Made by a program: the position numbers and the translations under genes | The notes under the pieces: generated by a model | The model's input: only the letters and a program-made list of their open reading frames with translations | What the model was told of the DNA's origin: nothing | Databases searched by the model: none | Assembly: GCA_964612995.1 (NCBI GenBank) | Contig: CAZTGE010000121.1 | Span: 1 to 12,781 of the forward strand | Direction of reading: 5' to 3' | From: SLQH01 sp964612995 | Lineage (GTDB): Bacteria > Planctomycetota > UBA11346 | DNA length: 12,781 nt | In this document: positions 8,501 through 12,781 of the stretch, in pieces | Numbering within the stretch: position 1 is the first letter of the stretch | Layout: each line of letters opens with the position of its first letter

Positions 8501-9677
8501 CCATGCCGGCCGAGGGTCCGTCCGGGCCGTCCCCGGTGTAGCTGCCCACGTGCAGCGGTGCGAGCACGCCGTGGACCGGCGTCTCGTAGCTGCCGTAGGT
8601 GCCGTCGCTCGCGATGGTGGTGGCGATGCTGCGGCTGGCGTCGAGCGCGAGGTCGAAGCGGTAGTTCTGGTATTGCGGACCGCCGCCGGGCGGGTTGACC
8701 CAGGGGTCCGGATTGAAGCGGATGCGCAGGGTGCCACCGATGTGATCCGGGCTGACCTCCAGTCCGTCGACGCAGACGCGGTGGAAGGCGAGGTTGTAGT
8801 CAGGCGCGTCGGCCCAAGCCGTGATCGTGCCCTCCTCGTTCCACAGCACGCAGAGGTCGACTGCCCGGAAGCGGCGGGCGATCAGATTCGCCTGATCCCG
8901 GCGTAGCTGCGCCAGCTGTTCATCGCGGAAACGCTGCCAGAAGGTATCACCGACGTGCACCGACTCGTCGCCGCGCTCGCGCCTTCGCTCGACCCTGGCG
9001 GTGGCCAGGGCTTCCGCGCGTTCGCGTAATTGTTCCTCAGTATGCCGTTTGCCCGGCAGGCGGATGCCATGTGGCAGGTGCAGCCGCAGGCTCCAGCCGT
9101 TCTGTTCGGCCAGGTCCACATCGACCTGATACTGCTGGGTGAAGGGACGGCTGCGATGCACGCCGCCGAGGCGCCACTCCGGTACCGGGATCTGGGTCGG
9201 CGGGATGTGGTGGTAGACGATCGCGCCGTGCATGTCTTTGCGGAATTCACGGCGCGAGCTGGTCAGGTCGATCCGGCCTGCGAGCCGCTCGGGCTCGAGC
9301 GTGAGCTCGTCGGTGTCGATCGCGTGGAGGACGAAACGATGTGAGAGTTTGGGGCCGAGGTCGACCACCGCGTGCTGGCGCCACTCACCAGTCTGGCGCC
9401 GCAGCAGGAGATGGAGATTGCGATTGTAGACGCCGCTCTTGTCGATGAAGCGGCGGATGCGGTTGCCGTGGAACCGGACCGCGTCTTGAAGGGTGAGGCG
9501 CAATTCCTCGTGCACCGCGTCTCCGGCGTGCTGTGTGCGCAGTCGTTGCATCAAGCGCGCGTTGCTCGCTGCCGGTTCCGCGGCGGCGATATGCAGCGCC
9601 GGCAACAACAGAGCCAGCAGCAGCCCGTGGACTGCGGGAGGGGACATCGGGATGTAATTGGCGAACGAGCGCGACAT
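5565..9677 (-). CDS. Very large secreted protein with PA14-like and beta-propeller-like segments, function unknown
   Basis: A 1370-residue protein I do not recognise. Residues 1-33 look like a signal peptide: basic start, hydrophobic core GLLLALLLPALHIAAA, probable cleavage after A33. The mature N-terminus (about 40-400) is a beta-rich region with many HxxIP and Arg-Asp segments and a charged helical stretch at about 210-270. A proline-rich, low-order stretch covers about 400-560. At about 573-640 a jelly-roll pattern resembling PA14 appears (FVWFATTEITVASAGRYLL, LDGVLVWHG, LSAGDHRLVLRAG). About 838-1100 reads as beta-propeller blades resembling PQQ-type quinoproteins (VYDRTTGALISEL, CMLIGGEGELICLAV). 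A second PA14-like module lies at about 1200-1310 (AGLYQLDVGNS, ELRPGYYPLGIAFG). The ATG at 9677 has a GGAGGT only 3 bases upstream; an internal ATG at 9647 lacks one. It heads a minus-strand run with the phosphatase-like protein and a sulfatase. Glycan binding outside the cytoplasm is a plausible role, not demonstrated. Confidence 0.8.
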   Translation of the reverse strand: MSRSFANYIPMSPPAVHGLLLALLLPALHIAAAEPAASNARLMQRLRTQHAGDAVHEELRLTLQDAVRFHGNRIRRFIDKSGVYNRNLHLLLRRQTGEWRQHAVVDLGPKLSHRFVLHAIDTDELTLEPERLAGRIDLTSSRREFRKDMHGAIVYHHIPPTQIPVPEWRLGGVHRSRPFTQQYQVDVDLAEQNGWSLRLHLPHGIRLPGKRHTEEQLRERAEALATARVERRRERGDESVHVGDTFWQRFRDEQLAQLRRDQANLIARRFRAVDLCVLWNEEGTITAWADAPDYNLAFHRVCVDGLEVSPDHIGGTLRIRFNPDPWVNPPGGGPQYQNYRFDLALDASRSIATTIASDGTYGSYETPVHGVLAPLHVGSYTGDGPDGPSAGMAYCTRRSILPQLPTHTPEDPAELLRDFAAGLAFDHDPARPFPEHRRALADTFYDPAALLSELAPRLAQLAAASVPAPHRSAGPLGHTDIGPHTGPGRALQPTDAGAQLVPDDAHEWSYPTRWRWLAAPQPPRPVTPIQPLPTTKAAVAIDGATVPWHEHHDVKPHFLPPALAAAAERAQDEAFVWFATTEITVASAGRYLLALPAHHLGACWLDGVLVWHGDERADALDTAVFPIELSAGDHRLVLRAGVRGLTWRGKGATQSVGATKIPFAATGIHIRRDDRSTTVEPDGNTPPTIAPLAVQPGERGMPIAWDLLTGDNVRWRLPLPPGAGEAVLLEDACAVSGSERMLRLGLADAQQHWQVAVSGQPIALRAHAGDLLRITAQGVVTRHDGTDGTQRWRIAATPPPVDGELHEAELLVPRLIGDRLVLPWRLKIQPANADAPPRTCIGYRVLAAATGEGRWHLLRPGTTAAMEPMALRHSDHATTVWISAHGDVIDPADGTLLHEHMLAVPTTGAVPTVVGQQALFAATDYDRWLGGWTSGWKAGIRVWLRDDGSVAARRQWRSRGPSHYPGPPPVVDADLFYINRTNNGHHQEGPAPFTRLHVYDRTTGALISELSPLLDSNTAPKSLDLVAGRLYAADVGGDQYFNQGSRPRMAVVAPGPEPVILAINDLPQGEFQPVYADDCMLIGGEGELICLAVDDEAGLRWQLETVARRLINTMGAKPIDPRGHETPLRPEPLAQRPATSLPVWPFRRESVPEDMLRIGPIPISAPEATWLGALRDPLSAAQSGLTVAGTHYPATAAPSDGVRFGGTVWTAYDNSWGYCDSWLINGWPILDDRTRCRSLLLGLIQVREAGLYQLDVGNSYTTVSLAGERLHDSQVVELRPGYYPLGIAFGIGRIPDFLRDRQLIARVGFSDWLGLDERQRRWHARLRTHRTLLEQLYAVLPQDSTKRPVVEVLCRTAAADTPPGDSSARR
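5568..5594 (-). terminator. Perfect 10-bp hairpin overlapping the 3' end of the large secreted gene
   Basis: CCGCCGGGCG, 7-base loop, CGCCCGGCGG: a 10-bp perfect stem that encodes the last nine residues and ends just before the stop codon. No T-run follows. It may block exonucleases or cause partial termination before the phosphatase-like gene, 103 bases downstream. Confidence 0.35.
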
Positions 9678-9870
9678 GGGACCTCCGGCGAAGTGATCTC
9701 TGCGTTCGGCCTCGTGGCCATGGGCCGACGGCCAGCGGGCAGGGACTGCAAGGATCTACCGCCGAGTGCGCCCGGGGTTGGCCGTGAATTCGATAATTTC
9801 AGAACCGCGCCAGTCAGGCCATCTAATCGCGACAGGCGGCGTTGTGATGATCCCCGCCGCTGCCACCACG

Positions 9871-9906
9871 CCTGCCCCGGATCCCTCATGAGGGATCCGG
9901 GGCAGG
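9871..9906. repeat. Perfect 36-bp palindrome
   Basis: The 18-base half CCTGCCCCGGATCCCTCA is followed at once by its exact reverse complement, giving a 36-bp palindrome with no spacer and a BamHI-type GGATCC in each arm. It sits just past the end of the alpha/beta-hydrolase-like remnant and about 195 bases upstream of the large secreted gene. It could be the old terminator of the remnant, a protein-binding site, or a mobile repeat unit. No T-run flanks either side. The symmetry is seen directly; the role is unknown. Confidence 0.8.
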
Positions 9907-10426
9907 GCCGGGCGGTGAGCCAGTCGGCGATCAGGGCCAGGGCCTGGGGAACGGATCAAGTCGGCATGGGTGCCGGCGAAGGTGTGTGTGGTCTGGGCGA
10001 AGGGGTAGGTTGCGGCCTCGAGCGTGACCGCGCCTTCGCCGTGGAGTGGTTCACGCGGCAACTCGAGTTCCTCCAGCGCTTGCTGGGCCAGCTCCTGGAT
10101 CGCGACGACAGCCGGGCCAGCGGGCGCGTCGGCGTCGGGCGCGGGCACGGTGGCAGCCGTGGTCGGATCGTAGCGCCACAGGCCGTGGACGCTGCGGTCG
10201 TCGATCAGGCCCCGGCGGATGACAGCAGCCAACGCAACCGTTGCGCGGCGTGGGTGTCATCGCCAGGGCGGCCACGCAGGTGATCGAGCAGGGTCTGCGG
10301 ATCGCGGTCGCTCAGCGCGGCGAGCTGGAGCGCGAAGAGATCCGCCTCGCGTTCGGGCACCGGGCCGTAGGCATAGCGCGGGCGCCGCCCGCTACAATGT
10401 CCCTTGGGGTGCGGGCGGCGCTCGCG
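9907..10426 (-). pseudogene. Frameshifted, 5'-truncated remnant, probably an alpha/beta-hydrolase-like gene
   Basis: Protein-like sequence runs through three minus-strand frames. Frame one (10426-10205) gives EREADLFALQLAALSDRD and QRLRWLLSSAG, then TGA. Frame two continues with GLIDDRSVHGLWRYDPTTA, EGAVTLEAATYPF and FAGTHADLIRS. Frame three finishes with ALALIADWLTARP at the palindrome. The order GEGAV, GTH, then a terminal helix matches the acid / histidine / last-helix end of alpha/beta hydrolases (lipase or esterase type), with H in GTHADL as the likely catalytic histidine. Frame changes fall at GGGG/CCCC homopolymers: 10210-10213 (one G short) and 9946-9949 (one base extra). No start codon or nucleophile-elbow region is present; the frame is closed upstream by a TAG at 10429-10427, inside the right arm of an inverted duplication. 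EREAD also recalls M48 peptidases, but the rest does not. Sequencing error at the homopolymers would explain the shifts, not the missing 5' part. Confidence 0.55.
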
Positions 10427-10431
10427 CTATG
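10372..10431. repeat. Inverted duplication with 21-bp stem and 18-base loop
   Basis: The left arm (10372-10392) and right arm (10411-10431) are reverse complements with one mismatch (G against A at the ninth base of the shared part), separated by 18 bases containing TACAAT. The left arm encodes residues of the hydrolase-like remnant; the right arm repeats them in inverted orientation and carries the stop that closes that frame. This fits a foldback rearrangement junction, or a very stable RNA or DNA hairpin. TACAAT resembles a -10 box, but no -35 partner is visible. Confidence 0.75.
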
Positions 10432-10465
10432 AGCGCAGTGCGACGGGTGCAGGGCAAGCGCCTTG

Positions 10466-10652
10466 GCCGCAGCTGCGGCAGGGTGACGCAAGGCTCGCCC
10501 CGGGAGCGCCGGTCACCAGGTCGGCATGCCTTGTGGCGCCTCCACCTGCGTGCAGCCGCCCGGCGCTCTTTGGTGCTTGGGTCATAGTGACGCCGGTGGA
10601 GGCGAGGCATGGCCCTCATTTGCGAGCCTTGCGTCGCCCTGGCAGCTGCGGC
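10466..10652. repeat. Pair of 31-33 bp inverted repeats bounding a 187-bp unit
   Basis: The left arm 10466-10498 and the reverse complement of 10622-10652 share GCCGCAGCTGC, then CAGGG, Y, GACGCAAGGCTCGC, differing by a two-base GG insertion and one T/C change. About 123 bases separate the arms. The left arm also contains the 12-bp palindrome CCGCAGCTGCGG. The shape resembles a small non-autonomous element (MITE) or a long-range RNA stem. There is no clear target-site duplication, and no coding content inside that I can support. The right end lies 17 bases past the ablB stop, so it could also form the ablB transcript end. Confidence 0.7.
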
Positions 10653-10669
10653 GGGACCCGCGCAGCCGC

Positions 10670-11584
10670 TCAGCCGTCGTGTCGCTTGCACCAGGCGTTC
10701 ATCGACTCCCAGCCTTCGGGCATGCGGCAGTTGTTGACCAGGCGACCGGTGTAGATGTAGCCACAGCGGGCGAAGGCGATGTTCATCCCCGGTTCGCAGG
10801 CGCGCGCGAGGGTGTAGAAGGAGCGGATGCCATGGTCGGCGGCAACGCGGTCCTCGACCCGCCGGATGAGATGACGCATCAAGCCGCGGCCGCGATGCGC
10901 GCTGAGGGTGGCACAGTCGCTGACTTCGGCGTTGCCGTTCTCGCGGTCGAGTTCGGCCGAGATCACCGCGGCCACGCTGCCGTCGGGGCCGGTGGCGATC
11001 TCGAAGTGGCTGCGACCGCTTGTGATGAGCATGGTCTGATGGTCCGGCGCAATCGGCGTGGGGTAGTCGCAGAAGGTGGCGGCGAGGATCTCCGCCAGCA
11101 GCGGGCCGTCGTCGCTGGTGGCGGTGCGCACGCTGTAGCCCTCGGCCAGCGGCGCTTCCTTCGGTCCGCGCTCCTCGGCGGTGGCGACGATCGCGTCGAG
11201 GTTCTCCGCCTCGTGATCGGTCGCGCGTTCCGGGTCGAGGAAGCGGGCCCAGATCTGGCAGTCGGCCTCGCCGTAGAAACCGGTGATCGTGGCCTCATGG
11301 ACCATACCGGCTGCCGTCCACGGTTCGCGCTGCGCGTCGCGGACGTAGCAGGTCAGCTTGGAGAAAGGGGTGGGGGCATCGAGCAGGGCCTGGCAGGTGG
11401 CCGCGAGCCAGACTGGATCGGTCGCTTCGCTGCGCAGACCGAGGCACTTCACCCGGCGATTATGCCAATCGAATACAGTCTCGCCTCCGCCGGCGGAGGC
11501 GGCGAGCGGAAGGCTGGGGATGGCGGCCGGATCGGCCTCGTGTTCACGGATGGCACTATCGAGCAGGGGGGCGAAGGGGTCCAT
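10670..11584 (-). CDS. ablB: Putative beta-lysine N-acetyltransferase
   Basis: A 304-residue protein matching AblB, the GNAT-family enzyme that acetylates the epsilon amino group of beta-lysine to make the osmolyte N-epsilon-acetyl-beta-lysine. The C-terminal half (about 150-300) carries the family pattern: GYSVRTATSDDGPLLAEIL, FCDYPTPI, VAAVISAELD, NAEVSDCATL, the acetyl-CoA loop HRGRGLMRHLI at 230-240, YTLARACEPGMNIAFARCGY, then GRLVNNCRMPEGWESMNAW. The N-terminal half (FDWHNRRVKCLGL, KLTCYVR, ATITGFYGE) also fits AblB. The ATG at 11584 has an AAAGG ribosome site 5 bases upstream. It lies 41 bases downstream of the MarR gene on the same strand, so the two are probably cotranscribed, and it is close to a divergent lysine 2,3-aminomutase that would supply its substrate. 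Cytoplasmic. Assignment rests on motif memory plus this pairing, and is strong. Confidence 0.88.
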   Translation of the reverse strand: MDPFAPLLDSAIREHEADPAAIPSLPLAASAGGGETVFDWHNRRVKCLGLRSEATDPVWLAATCQALLDAPTPFSKLTCYVRDAQREPWTAAGMVHEATITGFYGEADCQIWARFLDPERATDHEAENLDAIVATAEERGPKEAPLAEGYSVRTATSDDGPLLAEILAATFCDYPTPIAPDHQTMLITSGRSHFEIATGPDGSVAAVISAELDRENGNAEVSDCATLSAHRGRGLMRHLIRRVEDRVAADHGIRSFYTLARACEPGMNIAFARCGYIYTGRLVNNCRMPEGWESMNAWCKRHDG

Positions 11585-11625
11585 GCGGGCCTTTCGTCAG
11601 CGGAGGTGTGCAGGCAGATGGCGGC

Positions 11626-12213
11626 TCAGACGCGATCGACCGGGCCGCGCGGCAGCGGTGCCGTCGCGGTGGAGGATGCGTCGGATTCGCTCTCCATCAA
11701 CTCGGCGATCCGGTGCAGCGAGCGGGCGATGGTGCCACGTTCCGCGTCGTCGAGGCGTGAGAGCGCCTCGACCAGGCGCCCCTGCAACGGCGACGGGGCG
11801 AGGCGGATCGCCTCTCGGCCCGCGTCGGTGGCGACGATGTTCACCACCCGGCGGTCGTGGGCGTCGCGCTGGCGATCGACCAGTCGCTTGCGCGCCAGGC
11901 GGTCGACGATGCCGACCACCGTGCTCGGCGACAGGTCCACCGCCCGCGCCAGCGCCCCGTTGGAGATCCGTTCGCGTTCGGCGATCGCCAGCAGGCACAC
12001 GAGCTGGGGCGCGGTGAGATCGTGATCGTGCGCCATCTGGTGCGAGTGGCACTCGAAGGCGTGGATGATTCTGCGTAAGTCCTTGAGGATACACAGGTCT
12101 ATGCGATCGACGGAAAGATCGCCCGCCTCGCGCGCGCCTCGTTCGAGGCGCAGGTCGAGAGCCCGATCACGGATGGACCCGGCAGTGGCAGTGGAATGTG
12201 GGCGTTCATGCAT
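11626..12213 (-). CDS. MarR-family transcriptional regulator
   Basis: A 195-residue winged-helix regulator, somewhat longer than the usual 140-160 because of N-terminal (about 1-35) and C-terminal extensions rich in Arg, Ala and Ser. Core: dimerisation helix at about 36-60; LTAPQLVCLLAIAERERISNGALARAVDLS at 66-95 (scaffold plus HTH); recognition helix STVVGIVDRLARKRLV at 97-112; wing DRQRDAHDRRVVNIV with the family's characteristic D...DRR. MarR proteins usually repress, binding palindromes near their own promoter. The start is the ATG at 12213; no clear Shine-Dalgarno precedes it, and the -10 box suggests a short leader of roughly 15 bases. It precedes ablB and is divergent from ablA, so it may control both and itself (inference). 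The inducer is not predictable from sequence. Confidence 0.9.
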   Translation of the reverse strand: MHERPHSTATAGSIRDRALDLRLERGAREAGDLSVDRIDLCILKDLRRIIHAFECHSHQMAHDHDLTAPQLVCLLAIAERERISNGALARAVDLSPSTVVGIVDRLARKRLVDRQRDAHDRRVVNIVATDAGREAIRLAPSPLQGRLVEALSRLDDAERGTIARSLHRIAELMESESDASSTATAPLPRGPVDRV

Positions 12214-12214
12214 G

Positions 12215-12242
12215 TTGCAATGTTTCGACCACGAATTATCCT
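12215..12242 (+). promoter_or_regulatory. Weak candidate promoter for ablA
   Basis: TTGCAA (12215-12220), 16-base spacer, TATCCT (12237-12242), leading to the ablA start about 80 bases on. Each hexamer matches the sigma-70 consensus at only four of six positions. It would overlap the opposing marR promoter, so one repressor site could shut both. TTGCAA is also a short palindrome near the marR start. Low confidence. Confidence 0.22.
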
Positions 12243-12262
12243 TGTGCGCCTACGTGAGTCAA
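12235..12262 (-). promoter_or_regulatory. Strong sigma-70-like promoter for marR-ablB
   Basis: On the minus strand, TTGACT (12262-12257), a 16-base spacer, and GATAAT (12240-12235): each hexamer matches the consensus at five of six positions, which is striking in this GC-rich DNA. Transcription would start near 12228, leaving about 15 leader bases before the marR ATG. Short palindromes (TTGCAA at 12215-12220, CATGCATG at 12207-12214) lie between the promoter and the start codon and could be operator parts. Confidence 0.65.
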
Positions 12263-12320
12263 GCAACGCCCGGCTGGCGCAGACACGGTGACGGTCGGGC
12301 CACAGGCAAAAGGAGTCTCG

Positions 12321-12781
12321 ATGCCGACACTTTCCAAGCGCCAGGAACGGATCTCCAAGCACATTGGCAGTGATACGGCCCCGAGCCGTTGGCACGACTG
12401 GCGATGGCAGCTCAAGCATCGCATCCGCGATATCGCCACCGCCGAGAGGCTGCTCGGCGTCGAGTTCCCGCCTCAACGGCGCGCCGAGCTCGAATCCACG
12501 CTCGCGCGCTTCCCGCTGTCGGTCACGCCCTACTACCTGTCCTTGATCGACACCAACGACCTCGAGCAGGATCCCGTGTTCAAGCAGTCGATCCCCGCGG
12601 TCCAGGAGCTCGCCGTCTGCGACGAGGACATGTCCGATCCGCTGCACGAAGATCACGACTCGCCGGTGCCCGGCCTGACGCATCGCTACCCCGACCGCGT
12701 GCTGCTGCTGTGCAGCAACGTCTGCGCGATGTACTGCCGCCACTGCACCCGCAAGCGCAAGGTCGGCGACGTCGACTCGAT
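12321..12781 (+). CDS. ablA: Lysine 2,3-aminomutase, N-terminal part (cut by window end)
   Basis: The first 153 residues of a radical-SAM, PLP-dependent lysine 2,3-aminomutase (KamA/AblA), which moves the alpha amino group of L-lysine to C3 to give beta-lysine. Visible family features: WHDWRWQLKHRI at 24-35, FPLSVTPYYLSLI at 64-76, DPVFKQSIP, DPLHEDHDSPVPGLTHRYPDRVLLL leading to the cluster motif C135-A-M-Y-C139-R-H-C142, then TRKRKVGD. The PLP lysine and zinc-binding C-terminus lie beyond the window (family length about 400-450). The ATG has AGGAG 5 bases upstream. It is divergent from marR-ablB with a 107-base intergenic region. With AblB nearby, the osmolyte role (ablA) is more likely than lysine fermentation (kamA); no kamD/kamE-type fermentation gene is visible in this window. 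Confidence 0.93.
   Translation, partial: MPTLSKRQERISKHIGSDTAPSRWHDWRWQLKHRIRDIATAERLLGVEFPPQRRAELESTLARFPLSVTPYYLSLIDTNDLEQDPVFKQSIPAVQELAVCDEDMSDPLHEDHDSPVPGLTHRYPDRVLLLCSNVCAMYCRHCTRKRKVGDVDS

Larger units (their letters stand above)
9678..10669. other. About 1 kb without an intact gene, rich in inverted repeats
   Basis: This stretch lies between the start of the large secreted gene and the end of ablB. It holds, from left to right: a leader of about 190 bases containing the only local AT-rich patch (9782-9803), where a promoter for the large gene may lie although no clear -35/-10 pair is visible; a perfect palindrome; a frameshifted minus-strand coding remnant; an inverted duplication; and a pair of longer inverted repeats. 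Open frames here other than the remnant are arginine-rich and lack recognisable motifs. No tRNA, transposase or integrase was seen. Confidence 0.7.

Noticed and set aside
10343..10369. EREAD motif suggesting an M48 metallopeptidase C-terminus
   Set aside because: No HExxH region is present, and the following sequence (GEGAV, GTHADL, final helix) fits an alpha/beta hydrolase better.
10393..10398. TACAAT as a plus-strand -10 box for a small RNA
   Set aside because: No -35-like hexamer lies 15-19 bases upstream, and the box is the loop of the inverted duplication.
10452..10500. Resemblance of AGGGCAAGC plus GACGCAAGGC to a c-di-GMP-I (GEMM) riboswitch core
   Set aside because: The conserved GCAAAGCC pairing and the second helix are not reproduced, and the same core occurs on the opposite strand as part of the inverted repeat. 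A covariance-model search would settle it.
10392..10691. 99-codon minus-strand and overlapping plus-strand open frames between the remnant and ablB
   Set aside because: Both are arginine-rich with repeated low-complexity stretches, overlap the inverted repeats, and lack ribosome sites or motifs.

Overview
The window is GC-rich bacterial DNA with long, strongly codon-biased genes and very little AT-rich sequence outside one divergent promoter. Several traits suggest an environmental, possibly aquatic or saline-adapted bacterium: two Cys-type sulfatases, a 1370-residue secreted protein with PA14-like and beta-propeller-like segments, and a lysine 2,3-aminomutase / beta-lysine acetyltransferase pair for a compatible solute. 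A PVC-group relative (Planctomycetota, Verrucomicrobiota, Kiritimatiellota) would fit, but that is inference; no rRNA, tRNA or other phylogenetic marker is present.

Layout. (1) 92-2652, plus strand: a zinc-dependent polyol/sugar dehydrogenase overlaps a sulfatase by 4 bases (ATGA), probably one transcript for a sulfated sugar or glycan product. (2) 2665-2683: a perfect GC hairpin between converging genes. (3) 2703-9677, minus strand, in transcription order: the large secreted protein, a SpoIIE/PP2C-like protein that has lost its acidic metal-binding residues, and a second sulfatase. Gaps of 103 and 68 bases separate these genes, and a hairpin covers the ribosome binding site of the phosphatase-like gene. 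(4) 9678-10669: about 1 kb without an intact gene. It holds a truncated, frameshifted remnant that resembles an alpha/beta-hydrolase C-terminus, a perfect 36-bp palindrome, a 21-bp-stem inverted duplication, and a pair of 31-33 bp inverted repeats 187 bp apart end to end. (5) 10670-12781: a MarR-type regulator and AblB (beta-lysine N-acetyltransferase) on the minus strand, divergent from AblA/KamA (lysine 2,3-aminomutase) on the plus strand, which is cut by the window end.

How the genes may work together. AblA converts L-lysine to beta-lysine and AblB acetylates it to N-epsilon-acetyl-beta-lysine. Placing the MarR gene between the two, next to a well-formed sigma-70 promoter, suggests that the regulator controls this osmolyte pathway. 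The sulfatases, dehydrogenase and large secreted protein may belong to the use of sulfated glycans, though only gene neighbourhood supports that.

The points most worth a second look are the degenerate phosphatase with its duplicated W-[IV]-[DE]-P-[FY]-T element, the repeat-rich pseudogene region, and the MarR-controlled split ablB/ablA arrangement. I saw no CRISPR array, tRNA, transposase or phage gene.
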